From NCBI GenBank assembly GCA_028293125.1, contig JAQGPJ010000089.1:119312-183311 (forward strand): a DNA stretch of 64,000 nt, given 5' to 3'. Made by a program: the position numbers and the translations under genes. This document shows positions 35,153 to 49,560 of the stretch, one piece after another (positions within the stretch are counted from its first letter, which is position 1; every line of letters begins with the position of its first letter). Source of the stretch: Verrucomicrobiales bacterium. GTDB lineage: Bacteria; Verrucomicrobiota; Verrucomicrobiia; Verrucomicrobiales; V1-33. Under the pieces are notes generated by a model. That model did no database searches, had not been told where the DNA came from, and saw nothing but the letters and a program-made list of their open reading frames with translations.

Positions 35153-37975
35153 ATGAAAAACAGCCGTATTCAAACGCTTCTGGGCGTGGTCGTCTCCGTG
35201 GTGGGACTGGACCAGGCCGCTCATGCCCAATTCAACACCCTCGAGACATGGGGGAACGCCTCAGGCACCACGCCGGAGGCCTCCTTCACCCAAAACGCCG
35301 GCACCATCGCCATCACGGCGGGCGGGCAGGACTTTTATGGGACTTCGGACCAAGGGGCCTTCCTCTGGAACAATACCGGCACCATGACCACCGCGGCGGA
35401 TTTCACGGCCTCGGTGCGGCACGTGGGCACCACCAATCCCGCTCCCGAATGGGGACGGGACGGCATCATGGTGCGCGCCACTCAGGCGGCGGGCACCCTG
35501 TCCGCCACTGACGCCTACTGGATGGCCACCCGGAAATCCAATGGCCAACTGGTCATCAACCGCCGCTCCACTGTCGGCGGGCAGACCTACCGCGCCACCG
35601 ATATCGGCAACGCCGCCGTGAATTTCGACAGCGACGACAACGATCAGGCGCTGGCCACCGGGGATGTGCGCAGCACCCCCATCTTTCTGGCTGCCGGCCG
35701 CTCCGGCAACCGGCTCTACAGCGGCTTCGCCCTCGATCTCGGAGGCGGAGTGCCGGGGCGCTGGGTTGAAAAGTGGTCCACGGAGGCGGAGACCGTAGTC
35801 TCCGAACTTCAGGGCGGCAAGGAGGTGGTGGTGGGGTTGGCCCACCAGTCGCACCCGCAGACCATTTCGCCCGATGAAAATGACATCAACACCGCGACCT
35901 TCGACAACTGGTCATATACCGGCACCTTCAATGCAGAGCGTTTTGGCCTGGCCGCCGGCAATGACACTTGGCAGATCGCTGGCACTGTGCATGGCGACCC
36001 GGCCACCGGTCAGGTCCTCGGCTCCGCCTATGTAAGCGAGAATGGCGCGGCCACAAGTGAGCCTGTGAAATGGACGCTCTCGGTCTATCCGAGCTCATCC
36101 TTTGTGCCGAAATTCGGCACCTCCGGCGCGCGGAAGGACCCCACCCCCATGGATCCCAACTCCCCGCTGCTGGTCTCCAGGGACAATTTCCGCCAAGGCG
36201 GCCCCGGCTCCGCCGCCGGTCTGACCGCGGACATCTATCTTAATCCCTCCGACCGGGGCAAAGCCGCCAACACCGGCAATCTGGCAGGGAATCTGGCTCT
36301 GATGACCGCCGAGGGCACCACCAAAACCTCCACGGTCATTCCTCAAGTCCTCTGGAACAACACCAGCTATCCGCAGAATGAGCAGGGTGAGAACATTTTC
36401 GCCAAGGCGTTCAATGACACTCTCTTCACAGGCCAGGAGGACAACTACGGGGTGGAGATGAAGGGGCAGATCTTCATTCCTGCGGACGCCGACCGCAACC
36501 AGCCGGACCTGCCGGGCGAGTTCATCCTCTTCAAGGACGGAACCGATGACTTCACCTATCTGGAGATCGACGGGAAGCCGCTGTTCAACGACAACGACTG
36601 GACCGGCGTCACCTCCACGGACAACGCCGGCGGCCATGTGACCGTTTTCGATGTCAGCGATCCCAAGTACAACGACGGGGAATGGGTTCCTTTCCGCATG
36701 ATCATGTGGGAAGGCGGCGGCGGCGACAACACCGCGCTCTACTGGAGCGTGACCGACGGGAAGAACGGCGCGGAGCCTCTCTTCAACCAGGAGTCCGTGC
36801 CCGGCACCTTCGGCAATCTGCAGCCGAAGACCGGCGTGGTCAATTCCCGCAAGGATCCCACTCTGATGCAGCCGGAGGATCTGGTGCCGGCCTCCGATTT
36901 CCGCCATCCCGCGGATGGTGGCGGCACCGCGCCGGGCCTGAAGGCCGATATTTTCCTGGGCGGCAATCCCGGCAATCTGGATGCCATCAACAACCTGGTG
37001 CAGGGCGCTCCGGCCAGTTCCGTCATTCTGCCAAACATCTTCTGGCACAACTCCGCAGGACAGGTGAATTATCCCTCCACCGGCCAGGGCACCAATGTCT
37101 TCGGGGATGCCGGGGCCACGCTGGAGGGCGATGCCAATTCCGGATACTCCAACTACGGTGTCAACCTGACCGGGGAAATCTTCATTCCCGCCAAAGCCCA
37201 GCGCACCGCCCTGCCGGTGACGGGCGGCGACAAGCTGATTCTCTTCAAGGACGGGGTCGATGACTTCACCTATCTGGAGGTGGATGGCCAAGTGCTCATC
37301 AGCGACAACGACTGGACCGGAATCAACTCCACGGACAACGCCGGCGGTCAGGTCAGCCTGATGGATGTCAGCGATCCCAAATTCGACAACGGCGCGTGGG
37401 TGCCCTTCCGCATGACCACCTGGGAAGGCGGCGGCGGCGACTCCGGTGCTCTTTACTGGAGCGCCCGCGACACCAACGGCACCTTTGGCATCGCCTCTGT
37501 TCCCGGCACCACCGCCCCGGCCTTCCAGGCCACCGGCACCGCCCAGATCGGCTCCGACACGGAAAGCGGCCGCTTCGGAACCATTACCCTGCCGGCCGGT
37601 GACTGGCTGACCGTGCTGGATGTCGCCAACACCGGCACCTCCCGGCAGCGGCTCTCGACGGTCACGGTCACGGGAGTTCCCAGTGGCCCGGCCCCTGAAG
37701 TCACCGGCTTGAGCTTCAACCCCGCCACCACGGTGCTGAACCTGAGCTTCACCTCCGAGGCCGGCAGCCAGTATGCGCTGGAGTACACCATCGGCTTCCA
37801 GGCTGCGGGACTCCCCGCCTCCGCGGCCAAATGGAATGTGGTGCCTTCGCACTCCGCCATCACCGGCGCGGCCGGCACCACGGCCATCGCCCCGCTGACC
37901 GTCAGCACCCTGGTGACTCCCGGCGGCCTGCTGCCCGATGCCAGCAAAGCCTTCTTCCGGATCCGCAAACTGTAA
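35153..37975 (+). CDS. Large secreted protein with duplicated beta-rich domain
   Basis: 940 residues from the ATG at 35153, giving signal peptide NSRIQTLLGVVVSVVGLDQAAHAQ. Residues about 30-300 form a beta-rich region of the laminin-G/concanavalin type in appearance. Two homologous units follow: about 326-540 and about 564-760. Each opens SRKDPTxMxP or ARKDPTPMDP, has ADI(Y/F)L, a block DDFTYLEIDG or DDFTYLEVDG, then NDWTG, STDNAGG, FDVSDPKYNDG or MDVSDPKFDNG and WEGGGGD. They recall PA14-like sugar-binding folds, but I do not claim that family. The C-terminus ends DASKAFFRIRKL, the FFRI ending of secreted proteins in this lineage. Strong terminator after it. Confidence 0.8.
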   Translation: MKNSRIQTLLGVVVSVVGLDQAAHAQFNTLETWGNASGTTPEASFTQNAGTIAITAGGQDFYGTSDQGAFLWNNTGTMTTAADFTASVRHVGTTNPAPEWGRDGIMVRATQAAGTLSATDAYWMATRKSNGQLVINRRSTVGGQTYRATDIGNAAVNFDSDDNDQALATGDVRSTPIFLAAGRSGNRLYSGFALDLGGGVPGRWVEKWSTEAETVVSELQGGKEVVVGLAHQSHPQTISPDENDINTATFDNWSYTGTFNAERFGLAAGNDTWQIAGTVHGDPATGQVLGSAYVSENGAATSEPVKWTLSVYPSSSFVPKFGTSGARKDPTPMDPNSPLLVSRDNFRQGGPGSAAGLTADIYLNPSDRGKAANTGNLAGNLALMTAEGTTKTSTVIPQVLWNNTSYPQNEQGENIFAKAFNDTLFTGQEDNYGVEMKGQIFIPADADRNQPDLPGEFILFKDGTDDFTYLEIDGKPLFNDNDWTGVTSTDNAGGHVTVFDVSDPKYNDGEWVPFRMIMWEGGGGDNTALYWSVTDGKNGAEPLFNQESVPGTFGNLQPKTGVVNSRKDPTLMQPEDLVPASDFRHPADGGGTAPGLKADIFLGGNPGNLDAINNLVQGAPASSVILPNIFWHNSAGQVNYPSTGQGTNVFGDAGATLEGDANSGYSNYGVNLTGEIFIPAKAQRTALPVTGGDKLILFKDGVDDFTYLEVDGQVLISDNDWTGINSTDNAGGQVSLMDVSDPKFDNGAWVPFRMTTWEGGGGDSGALYWSARDTNGTFGIASVPGTTAPAFQATGTAQIGSDTESGRFGTITLPAGDWLTVLDVANTGTSRQRLSTVTVTGVPSGPAPEVTGLSFNPATTVLNLSFTSEAGSQYALEYTIGFQAAGLPASAAKWNVVPSHSAITGAAGTTAIAPLTVSTLVTPGGLLPDASKAFFRIRKL

Positions 37976-37995
37976 TCGTCCGGCAGGTTCGTTCC

Positions 37996-38029
37996 GGGGC
38001 TCAGGGATGCCATGGCGTCCCTGAGCCCC
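37996..38029 (+). terminator. Terminator after the large secreted protein gene
   Basis: Perfect 12-bp stem GGGGCTCAGGGA (37996-38007) and TCCCTGAGCCCC (38018-38029), with a loop that is itself almost self-complementary (GCCATGGC), followed by TTGTTGTT. Confidence 0.85.
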
Positions 38030-38457
38030 TTGTTGTTACTATCCGAATTTCAGTAAGCATTGGGGAAATTTCAGCATGGGTCCCTTCGGCGGGTTTGGAA
38101 TTCCCAGCCTTAAAGGGGCACAACATCGCAGGTTGAAGCACTTGTCCCAAGCTGCCCTGGGGCGGCCCTCCAGGCCTGAAAACCGCAACCATTTCTTATC
38201 TCAAATATGAAATCAGGGCGGCCTCCCGATAAGGTCCTTCAACTGGTCTGAAACACATATCCGAAGGCGTGCCCATGGGCTGCTATGGTTCGCGCTTTTG
38301 GAGACGGGTTTTTGTTGGCGGGGACTCCCTTGGTTGTCCGCTGAAAATGTATTAAAATAACGCCAGCCCGTTTTTCCCCAACGGTGGACTGTGGATAAAA
38401 TGCAAATAGGAGCCCCCGGTTGACGCGGGCGTGGCTTTGTGCGGATAGCTTGGCCGC
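38030..38457. other. Intergenic region, no gene seen
   Basis: No frame with coding character. A short AT-richer patch lies at 38340-38400 before the nucleotidyltransferase gene. No motif identified. Confidence 0.5.
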
Positions 38458-39294
38458 ATGGAAATCAAGAAGGCTATCATCACGGCGGCTGGGAAAAACC
38501 AGCGCACCTTGTCGCTCCAGTCGCTGGTGGACCGGGACGGCACGGGAAAAACCGCGCTGGCCATCCTTGTGGAGGAGATTCTGCGGGCGGGCATCGGGAC
38601 CATCGGCGTGGTGATCAGCCCCGGGGATGAGGCCGCCTACCGGGCCGCCGCCGGAGCCCATGCGGGCCGGCTTACTTTCATCGTCCAGCCGGAGCCTCTG
38701 GGCTACGCCCATGCCATCCACTGCGCGGCCGGCTTCTGCGGGGACGACGCCTTCCTGCTGCTGGTGGGCGATCATCTTTACCTCAGCGCCACGCAGAAAG
38801 GCTGTGCGCAGCAGCTGGTGGAGACGGCCCAGGCGGAGAACTGCTCAGTCTCCGCGGTCCAGTCCACCCACGAGAGCAAGCTGCCCTACTACGGTGCCGT
38901 GGGCGGCATGCTGGTCCATGCCGCGCGGAGACTGTATGAGGTGTCCACGGTGCTGGAGAAGCCCACCCCCACGGAGGCCGAGCAAAAGCTGGTGGTGCCC
39001 GGACAGCGGGCCGGCTATTACCTGTGCTTCTTCGGCATGCATGTGCTGACCCCCGCGGTGCCTAAAATTCTGCACTCCCTGTTCGCGGCGGGCGGTCCGG
39101 TGAATTTCCGCGCCGCGCTGGCGGCGCTGGCGGTCCAGGAACGGTACTTGGCCTGTGAACTGGAGGGCCGGCGCTATGATTTCGGGGTCAAATACGGTCT
39201 GCTGAATGCCCAGCTGGCCCTATGCCTGGCCGGTCAGGACCGGGATGAGGTTCTGACCAATCTGGTGGAACTCCTCGCCACCAACGCCCGCTGA
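38458..39294 (+). CDS. Sugar-phosphate nucleotidyltransferase (GalU/RfbA-like)
   Basis: 278 residues. The N-terminus [20 protein letters not shown] resembles the LAAGxGTRL nucleotide loop, but the glycine-rich part is altered to [28 protein letters not shown] and [12 protein letters not shown] are the standard middle motifs (GLGHA and the metal-binding Asp in VGDH). [20 protein letters not shown] and [20 protein letters not shown] complete the fold. It activates a sugar-1-phosphate with UTP or another NTP. Eleven bases separate it from the kinase/uridylyltransferase fusion, so the two form an operon. Confidence 0.87.
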   Translation: MEIKKAIITAAGKNQRTLSLQSLVDRDGTGKTALAILVEEILRAGIGTIGVVISPGDEAAYRAAAGAHAGRLTFIVQPEPLGYAHAIHCAAGFCGDDAFLLLVGDHLYLSATQKGCAQQLVETAQAENCSVSAVQSTHESKLPYYGAVGGMLVHAARRLYEVSTVLEKPTPTEAEQKLVVPGQRAGYYLCFFGMHVLTPAVPKILHSLFAAGGPVNFRAALAALAVQERYLACELEGRRYDFGVKYGLLNAQLALCLAGQDRDEVLTNLVELLATNAR

Positions 39295-39305
39295 ACCCGC
39301 TTCCC

Positions 39306-42647
<3,342 letters not shown>

Positions 42648-42908
42648 TGACAGGCCATGCCAGGACAGGGATGGGCTTGAATCCAGAGAAGCAGCGATGG
42701 CGATCATTTTAAACGGGCCATGAAGCGTTGAGTTCAAAACACGCCTTCCCGCGCATGGGAAAGGAGGAAAAGGCAAGGTGCCGGTCAGGGGGCGTGGAGT
42801 TTTCAACGCCGCCGGTGGTGAATGGAGAAAATTAGCGGATTTGAAGGCGGCATGGTGAAACGGGAGTTCCGCCGCGCGCGTTTCACCGGTTGACCACGCG
42901 CCACCGCC

Positions 42909-45389
42909 ATGACCACCACCGAATCGCCCGTCACGGCAAAATTTCCGCTTTCGTTGCTTTTTCGGGGTTCCTCCTATGCCCGCTGGCTGATGGCGGCGGT
43001 CCTCCTGGCCGGTGACGTTCCGCTGCCAGCGGTGGAACAACCCGGCACCCCCGTCGATTTTGACGTGGCTCTCATGCCATTCCTCGAAGCGAACTGCATC
43101 CGTTGCCATGGCGGAACGAAGCAGAAAGGGGACTTTCGGATTGATACACTGACGCGCGATTTCGCTTCGCCGCTGGCGGCGGCGAAGTGGGGAGACGTGA
43201 GGGAGCGCATGAGCTCAGGCGAAATGCCGCCGGAGAATGAGACTCAGCCGGAGCCAGAGGAGGCGGCGCGCGTGACGGCATGGATCACGGCACGGCTGAA
43301 GGAGGGCGAAGCGGCGCGCATGGCGGCACGCGAGCGCATCACGCTCCACAAACTCACGCGCGGGGAATATGCCTTCACCATCCGCGACCTGCTGGGCGTG
43401 ACCTTCGACGCGGCCGATCCCAAAGGACTGCCGGAGGACCCGGACTGGCAGGGCTTCGAACGCATTGGCTCCGTGCTGACGCTTTCGCCGGCGCATGTGG
43501 AGAAATATTGGGCGGCGGCGGAGGCGGTGCTGGACGAAGCGATGCCTGCGGCAGCGCCAAAAACAAAGCACGACCGCCGGGACGTGTGGGATTTGCGCTA
43601 TCACGGACAGCAGCGGGAAAAAGCCGAAAAGCTGGGCGTGGCGGACCGCGCGCGCGTGGAGCTTTGGCCCAATGACAGTCTGTCCGTGGGAGGGGATTTT
43701 CCGGTGACAGGAGAGTATCGGATGCGCATCAGGGTCAGCGGCATGAAGCCGCCCAAAGGGCGCGCGCCGCACCTTTCCATTTACGCGAAGGGACTGGACA
43801 GGATGCTTTTCGAGCAGGACGTGGCAACGGCCGAGGACCAGCCGGCGACGCTGGAGTTCACGTTTCACCTCCCGGCGGGGGATCACGATCTGCGGCTCAC
43901 GTGCGACGCGCCGGGCCCGTCGAATCTTCCCCGCCATGGCCGCTTCGATCCCGGCCGGTTCTTCACGACGATCCGTGAATCCGATGTCGGGCGGCAGCCG
44001 TGGCAATACAAGCTGACGGACGAGGAGGGCGTGCCCATCCGGCCATTTCTGATTCTGGACTTTGTGGAGATTGAAGGGCCGCTGCAGTCGTCGTGGCCGA
44101 CTCCGGCGCACCGGAGATATTTCGCCGGGAACATCAACAGCCCGTCAGGCGTGCGGGAAACCGTGGAGCGTTTTGCCGAACGCGCGTTTCGACGCCCGGT
44201 GCGGCCGGACGAGATTGACCGGCTCGTCCAATTGGTCGCGAGCGAGGTTGCGGAAGGTGAAAACCCTGAAGCCGCGGTGAAGACGGCTTTCGCCGCGGCG
44301 TTGTGCGCCAAGGATTTTCTTTACCTCGTCGAAGGCTCGCCCACCCGGGCCGACACCAGTCTGAACGATTGGGAACTCGCGTCGCGCCTCTCCTATTTCC
44401 TTTGGAGCACGATGCCGGACGACCGGCTGTTCGACTTGGCGCAGAGCAATACACTGCACGAACCAGCCGTATTGCGCGGTGAGGTGGCGCGGATGCTGAA
44501 CGACCCGAAGGCCGTGCGGTTCGCCACTGGTTTTCCCCGTCAGTGGCTGCAGTTGAAGAACGTTGGAAAATTTCCGCCGGACAAAAAACTGTATCCCGAT
44601 TATGACGCGCATCTGGAAAAAAGCATGGTCGCGGAAAGCACGGAGTTTTTCCGCGAAGTGCTGGAGAAAAATCTCAGCGCTCGGGCGTTTTTGGATTCGG
44701 ACTGGACCATGCTGAACGCGCGGCTGGCGGAGCACTACGGCATAACGGACGTGAGTGGGGACGCGTTTCAACGCGTGTCCCTGCGCCCCGGGGATCAGCG
44801 CGGCGGCCTGCTCACTCAGGCGGGCGTGCTGAGTCTCACGTCGGATGGCCAGCGGCACCGCCCGGTCCATCGGGGCAAGTGGGTGCTGGAATCCATCTTC
44901 AACAAGCCGCCCCCGCCCCCGCCCGCCAATGTTCCGGCCATCGAACCCACACCCGCCGGCCAGCCCAAAGCGACGCTGCGCATGAAGCTCGACGCGCATA
45001 AAAGCGACGCCAACTGCGCCGGGTGTCACCGCAGGATAGATCCGCTGGGATTGGCGTTTGAAAACTACGACGCCATTGGCCGCTGGCGCACGGAGGAGGC
45101 GGTGCGTGATGGCGATGGCGCGAATCCGAAGGTGGACGCCAGCGGGGTGCTGCCGGACGGCAGGAGTTTCGCCGACGCCGCCGGGTTGAAGCGGTTGCTG
45201 GTGGCGGACACTGATAAATTCGCCGCGGCCTTGATCGAAAAGCTGGCCACCTACGGGCTGCGCCGCGCCATGACGGTGGACGACCGCCGCGCCCTGGCCG
45301 CGCTGGCTGCCGAAAGCAGGGGGAACGATTACCGACTGCGGGAAATGGTGGAGGCGGTGGCGTGTTCGGAACTTTTTCAGAAACGGTAA
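42909..45389 (+). CDS. PSCyt1-DUF1587/1592/1588/1585 multidomain protein
   Basis: 826 residues. Hydrophobic segment near residue 35 ([16 protein letters not shown]) for export. PSCyt1-like heme site [15 protein letters not shown] at about 60; DUF1587 at about 145-200 ([18 protein letters not shown]); a beta-rich carbohydrate-module-like insert at about 215-370; DUF1595 at about 415-480 ([20 protein letters not shown]); DUF1592 at about 490-620 ([20 protein letters not shown]); DUF1588 at about 640-740 ([20 protein letters not shown]), then [23 protein letters not shown]1585 at the C-terminus. This set is exclusive to PVC-type organisms; function unknown but probably redox-linked breakdown of polymers outside the cytoplasm. 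Followed after 10 bases by its usual DUF1552 partner. Confidence 0.93.
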   Translation: MTTTESPVTAKFPLSLLFRGSSYARWLMAAVLLAGDVPLPAVEQPGTPVDFDVALMPFLEANCIRCHGGTKQKGDFRIDTLTRDFASPLAAAKWGDVRERMSSGEMPPENETQPEPEEAARVTAWITARLKEGEAARMAARERITLHKLTRGEYAFTIRDLLGVTFDAADPKGLPEDPDWQGFERIGSVLTLSPAHVEKYWAAAEAVLDEAMPAAAPKTKHDRRDVWDLRYHGQQREKAEKLGVADRARVELWPNDSLSVGGDFPVTGEYRMRIRVSGMKPPKGRAPHLSIYAKGLDRMLFEQDVATAEDQPATLEFTFHLPAGDHDLRLTCDAPGPSNLPRHGRFDPGRFFTTIRESDVGRQPWQYKLTDEEGVPIRPFLILDFVEIEGPLQSSWPTPAHRRYFAGNINSPSGVRETVERFAERAFRRPVRPDEIDRLVQLVASEVAEGENPEAAVKTAFAAALCAKDFLYLVEGSPTRADTSLNDWELASRLSYFLWSTMPDDRLFDLAQSNTLHEPAVLRGEVARMLNDPKAVRFATGFPRQWLQLKNVGKFPPDKKLYPDYDAHLEKSMVAESTEFFREVLEKNLSARAFLDSDWTMLNARLAEHYGITDVSGDAFQRVSLRPGDQRGGLLTQAGVLSLTSDGQRHRPVHRGKWVLESIFNKPPPPPPANVPAIEPTPAGQPKATLRMKLDAHKSDANCAGCHRRIDPLGLAFENYDAIGRWRTEEAVRDGDGANPKVDASGVLPDGRSFADAAGLKRLLVADTDKFAAALIEKLATYGLRRAMTVDDRRALAALAAESRGNDYRLREMVEAVACSELFQKR

Positions 45390-45399
45390 GGACAATCCC

Positions 45400-46803
45400 A
45401 TGAGCAACATCATCACCCAACGCTGGCTCCTGAACCGCCGCCATTTCCTGCGCGGCCTTGGCACCGCAGTCGCGCTGCCCCTGCTCGATTGCATGCAGCC
45501 GCTGCGCGCCGCCGCCGCCGCCGCGGAAGCCGCCAAGCCGCGCCGCGCCGTGTTCGTCTACATCCCCAACGGGGTGAACGTGCTCACGTGGCAGATCACC
45601 AAAGGGGGACGCGATTACGAATTCCCGGAGCCGATGCGGTCGCTGGAAAAGCATCGGGCGGATCTGACGCCGATCAGCGGATTGCATCACCCCGGCGGCC
45701 TGGGCACGGCGCACGTCTGTGGCGACCTGTGGCTCACGGGCGCGAAGCTGAGCCAGGAGGGCGGTGCCTACCGCAACAGCGTCTCAGCCGATCAGCTCAT
45801 GGCCGAGGTCACTTCGATGCAGACGCGGTTTCCTTCACTCGAACTTTCGCTTGCCGGCGGCACGGGCGCTCCGGGCAACGTCATCAACACGCTGTCCTGG
45901 TCGCGCGACGGCATCCCGCTGCCCGCCGAGGACAATCCGCGCCACGTCTTTGACCGGCTGTTCGGGGAGGAGAAGGGCGGCATTGTCCCGCGCCGCCGCA
46001 GTTTGAACCGCCGCCGCAGCGTGCTGGATGCGGTGCTGGAGGACGCGCGTTCACTGCGCCGGGAAATCGGCGGCGGGGACCGCGTCAAACTCGATGAGTA
46101 CCTCACCGCGGTCCGTGAGGTCGAGGTGCGCACTGAACGGCTGGACGCTTGGCTTAATGTGCCGAAGCCCCGGCTTGAACCCGGGGTAAGCGGGCGTTTT
46201 CAGCGCGATGTCTCCAAACAGCAGGCAGGTGACTATTACCGGACCATGTATGATCTCATCGTCCTCGCGCTGCGCACGGACATGACGCGCGTCGTCACCT
46301 ACATGAGCGGCACCGAGGGGAATGGACTCGCCATCCCCGAGATCGGCATCACCCAGACGCGGCATGAGCTTTCGCATCACAACGGCGATCCGGAAGTCAT
46401 GGCCCGCCTGAGCAGAAGCGACGCCTTCATCACCGAACAATTCAGTTACTTCCTCGATCAATTGACCGCCGCGCGCGACGGCGATGAACCGTTGCTGGAC
46501 CGCACGATGGTGCTCTTTGGCAGCGGCATGAGTTACGGCCACAGCCATGGCAATGCGAACCTGCCCACCATCCTCGCCGGTGGACGCGGGCTCGGTTTCA
46601 AACACGGGCGGCACATTGATTACAACCTGCCGCGGATCGGCCAATACAACACCGCCAATGCGGGCGCGCACTACGGTCTCTGCGGCAAGCCGGTGGATGA
46701 CAAGGCGCGTCTGAGCAATCTGCTGCTCACCATGCTGCAGAAAATGGAGGTGAGGGCGGAGCAGTTTGTGGACAGCCTGGGGGCGGTGTCGGAGGTGGTT
46801 TGA
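45400..46803 (+). CDS. DUF1552 family protein (Tat-exported)
   Basis: 467 residues. A twin-arginine signal [19 protein letters not shown] starts at about residue 12. The DUF1552 domain covers the rest, with [40 protein letters not shown] and [20 protein letters not shown], the last two containing conserved His residues. It works with the DUF1592 gene just upstream, with which it is co-transcribed. The reaction is not known. Confidence 0.95.
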   Translation: MSNIITQRWLLNRRHFLRGLGTAVALPLLDCMQPLRAAAAAAEAAKPRRAVFVYIPNGVNVLTWQITKGGRDYEFPEPMRSLEKHRADLTPISGLHHPGGLGTAHVCGDLWLTGAKLSQEGGAYRNSVSADQLMAEVTSMQTRFPSLELSLAGGTGAPGNVINTLSWSRDGIPLPAEDNPRHVFDRLFGEEKGGIVPRRRSLNRRRSVLDAVLEDARSLRREIGGGDRVKLDEYLTAVREVEVRTERLDAWLNVPKPRLEPGVSGRFQRDVSKQQAGDYYRTMYDLIVLALRTDMTRVVTYMSGTEGNGLAIPEIGITQTRHELSHHNGDPEVMARLSRSDAFITEQFSYFLDQLTAARDGDEPLLDRTMVLFGSGMSYGHSHGNANLPTILAGGRGLGFKHGRHIDYNLPRIGQYNTANAGAHYGLCGKPVDDKARLSNLLLTMLQKMEVRAEQFVDSLGAVSEVV

Positions 46804-46888
46804 ATCACGAATCCGGAATGAGCCATGGCGGACTTCCCTCGCTGCGGACGCAGCGCGGTGCCCGGCACCGGCCAGCATGGAATCCCGT

Positions 46889-48031
46889 ATGAAAAGAACT
46901 TTGATCACGCCGTCCATGGAAAAGCCGCGCCGGAACCTTTTGCACCTGTTACTATCACCGCTCGTCATTCTGCTGGCGTCGTTGTTCAATGGTATGGCCG
47001 CCGAGCCGGCATCCACTCCCTGGCAGTTGGAGCGCGGCCGCTTCCCTCCGGAGAGCTCGGCACTGTATCTCGCGGGCGAACTGATCCTTGTGGATCACGT
47101 CAACCGCACCGGCCAGCTCCGCCCGGACCGCCGGAGCGACCAGCGCACCGACGACTATGACCGCGCGCTGAGCTTCACGATGCTGCCCTACGGCACGCTG
47201 CGCTACCACGGTGCGCCCGCCGAGCTGCGCGACATTCCCATCGGCACGCATTTGCACGGGCAGTTTTATTTCGACGCGAAAGGCATGCCCGTAAAAGGCG
47301 GCTCCGGGCTGGCGCTCCTGCTGGAGGACGACTTCAGCTTTCACCAGCGCCGGCAGCGCGCATGGCGGCTCGACACCGTGAACCTGGACAAAGGCCAAAT
47401 CAGCGTCACCGGCCTCCCGCCCGCGGATAACCAAGCCGGCGAAAAGCCAACCGTTTTCAAAGTGAACCCCGCCACGCGCGTGTGGAAAGACCGTGGTTTC
47501 GGCGCGCTCAGCGACCTCGCCCCCGGGCAAAACATTCTCTTTAACATCACCGCGGCCACCCTCAAAGGGCCGGGCCTCGTCACCGACATCTGGCTTGACG
47601 ACGAGAGCCGGCGTCTCGCGGCCGCCCGGCAGAATGAATGTCACCGCGCCTATCAGAAATCGCACGGCCTCCCGGGCTGGATTGACGCCGTGGACAACGG
47701 GGAAGCCGTCATCACCGTGACGCTGTTCGGCGGCTTCGATCCCGGACTGAAGGAGGATTTCAAACCCAGGACGCGCGTTGCCGTGCTTGTCGCCGAGGAG
47801 TCCCTGCGCACCTACGACCAGCTGAACGACCGCATGTATGGCGAACTCCTTGAAAGCAAAGCCTGTCCCGCCGTTCCCGGCGGCGGCGGCCTGCAGGTTG
47901 TCATCAAAGTCGAAAACCTGCTCGAAGGCTTCCGTCCCCGCCGCATCGTCCGCGTGCTCGCTGAAGCATGGCCGCTCGATGACAATCCGTGGGAGGAAAA
48001 CCTCTATCCGGGCGACAACCGGGTGAAATGA
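46889..48031 (+). CDS. Exported hypothetical protein, third gene of the DUF1592-DUF1552 cluster
   Basis: 380 residues from the ATG at 46889; 46877 and 46916 are alternatives. A hydrophobic segment LLHLLLSPLVILLASLFNGMA precedes the mature part. The body is beta-rich with ALYLAGELILVDHVNRTGQL, DIPIGTHLHGQFYFD, and GQISVTGL. I recognise no family. It keeps the same strand and close spacing as its neighbours (86 bases after DUF1552, 30 bases before the next gene), so it is probably part of the same operon. Confidence 0.82.
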   Translation: MKRTLITPSMEKPRRNLLHLLLSPLVILLASLFNGMAAEPASTPWQLERGRFPPESSALYLAGELILVDHVNRTGQLRPDRRSDQRTDDYDRALSFTMLPYGTLRYHGAPAELRDIPIGTHLHGQFYFDAKGMPVKGGSGLALLLEDDFSFHQRRQRAWRLDTVNLDKGQISVTGLPPADNQAGEKPTVFKVNPATRVWKDRGFGALSDLAPGQNILFNITAATLKGPGLVTDIWLDDESRRLAAARQNECHRAYQKSHGLPGWIDAVDNGEAVITVTLFGGFDPGLKEDFKPRTRVAVLVAEESLRTYDQLNDRMYGELLESKACPAVPGGGGLQVVIKVENLLEGFRPRRIVRVLAEAWPLDDNPWEENLYPGDNRVK

Positions 48032-48061
48032 AGCCCCGCGAAACCAATTGATCCCACCTTT

Positions 48062-49168
48062 ATGAACCACCGGATCCTCTCCCGCCCCGTCAATGCCCTC
48101 GTCCTGCTGCGCGCCGGCGTGGTGCTGCTGCTTCCCGGCACCGCGGCTGTGCGGGCGCAGGAGAAGGAGAAAGAGAAGGACGCGCGGCCCTTTGCCGTGG
48201 AGGAAACGGCGGAACGCATCTCGCTGCGCGGGACGGCGCTGGAGGCCTCCATCAAGAAGCGGGGCTATGTGAGCGGTGTTGAAAAAGGCAGCTTTTTGGA
48301 CAGAAAAACCGGCGCGCGTGATGCCGGCTTCGGATTGGATATTCAGGACTGGATCATGGAGCCGGGCAGCGATGCGGAGTACCGGGGTCAACTGCCCGGC
48401 GATCTGCCGTATGACTTCGGCAATGCCTGGCATGGCAGGACGCCCAAGCGCAGCATCGAGGGGCCGCAAATCTGCACCCAGGCGAAGGAGCTCAAGCCCC
48501 GCGTCATCGAAGGCCGGGACTTCGTGGCCATCGAGCAAAGCTGGAACTACACGCTGGCGGCGCCGGGCAGACACACCGGCTCCGAGTGGAGGCAGACGCT
48601 CGTTTTTCCTGCGGGGAAACGTTACTTCATCTCCTCCGACCGCATCCTCAGCCGCAATTCCGGGGAGGCGCTTTTCTTCCGTCAGGACCTGCCCGGCCAT
48701 GTGGTACACAACCGTGGTGACACGTTCAGCGAAATTTACCTGAGCTATCACGGAAGAATACCGGCCAGTGAGTTTTTCACTGACTTCGCTCCTGACGAAA
48801 AATTCAACTATCGGCGCGACCGCGACGGTGTGCCCAAGCGGATAATCCGTGCCTATCACACGCGCGACCCAAAGACCGGGGCCGACGGCCCGTGGCTCGC
48901 CGGCATGGTGCTGAATCCCTCCGACACTTCGGAGGCGTGGTGTCATCAGCGCACCGGCTACGTGTGTTTCATCCACGAAGTCGGCGAGCGCCCGGTGAAA
49001 GCGGGCGAGTCCTTCGGCGCGGCCTATGTCATCGGCTGGTTCGACAGCATCGAGGAGATGGAGAAGGTCTATGACCAATACCGCGGCCACAGTGCGCTGG
49101 AGGTGACAACGGACGGCTGGAGGCTGGTCCCTTCGAAAGGCGGCGCCTCGAACGCTTCCGGCGGGTGA
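48062..49168 (+). CDS. Exported hypothetical protein, fourth gene of the cluster
   Basis: 368 residues. Signal peptide ALVLLRAGVVLLLPGTAAVRAQ followed by an EKEKEKD linker. The body is beta-rich with FGLDIQDWIMEPGSD, DFGNAWHGRTPKRSIEGPQI, FRQDLPGHVVHNRGDTFSEI and EVGERPVKAGESFGAAYVIG; a lone Cys sits in GPQICTQAKEL. It reads like a sugar-enzyme or lyase-like beta-sandwich, but I cannot name it. Last gene of the four-gene exported cluster. Confidence 0.82.
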   Translation: MNHRILSRPVNALVLLRAGVVLLLPGTAAVRAQEKEKEKDARPFAVEETAERISLRGTALEASIKKRGYVSGVEKGSFLDRKTGARDAGFGLDIQDWIMEPGSDAEYRGQLPGDLPYDFGNAWHGRTPKRSIEGPQICTQAKELKPRVIEGRDFVAIEQSWNYTLAAPGRHTGSEWRQTLVFPAGKRYFISSDRILSRNSGEALFFRQDLPGHVVHNRGDTFSEIYLSYHGRIPASEFFTDFAPDEKFNYRRDRDGVPKRIIRAYHTRDPKTGADGPWLAGMVLNPSDTSEAWCHQRTGYVCFIHEVGERPVKAGESFGAAYVIGWFDSIEEMEKVYDQYRGHSALEVTTDGWRLVPSKGGASNASGG

Positions 49169-49338
49169 TAGAGCGGATCGCGTCAGCGGATGGATCAGAA
49201 GCGCGGTGCCCCCTGCCGCCGGGCGGGTTGCCGGCTGTCCTCCGCCGCGTGACAGCGGAACGGCCAGTTCCTCTCCACTTGTCATTCCGGTGAATTGGCT
49301 CCCCTTTCATAGGATCCTTGCGCTTTGATTTCCCCGAC

Positions 49339-49506
49339 ATGATTTCCTTCCCCCTTCGCTCATCGGTCCCGACGGTGGGCCGGCTTTTACTCGGTGGCAT
49401 CACGGGCTTCCTGTTGGCCGGATGCACCACGATGAGGGAGGTCGGCAGCAGGGGCGACGCTACCTTGTATAGTATTAAGTCTTGTTGGCCGATGGTTTAT
49501 CCCTAG
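49339..49506 (+). CDS. Short lipoprotein-like ORF, probably truncated
   Basis: 55 residues from the ATG at 49339. GRLLLGGITGFLLAGCTTMR is a lipoprotein signal with lipobox LLAGC at about residue 31. After GSRGDAT the coding character and GC content change abruptly and the frame ends at once (LYSIKSCWPMVYP). I think an originally longer lipoprotein gene was cut by an insertion of AT-richer DNA. Confidence 0.4.
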   Translation: MISFPLRSSVPTVGRLLLGGITGFLLAGCTTMREVGSRGDATLYSIKSCWPMVYP

Positions 49507-49560
49507 TCAGTTTCATTTGCCCCGGTCACTCTGGGGCAGCGGGGACGCACCCTTTTCAGA

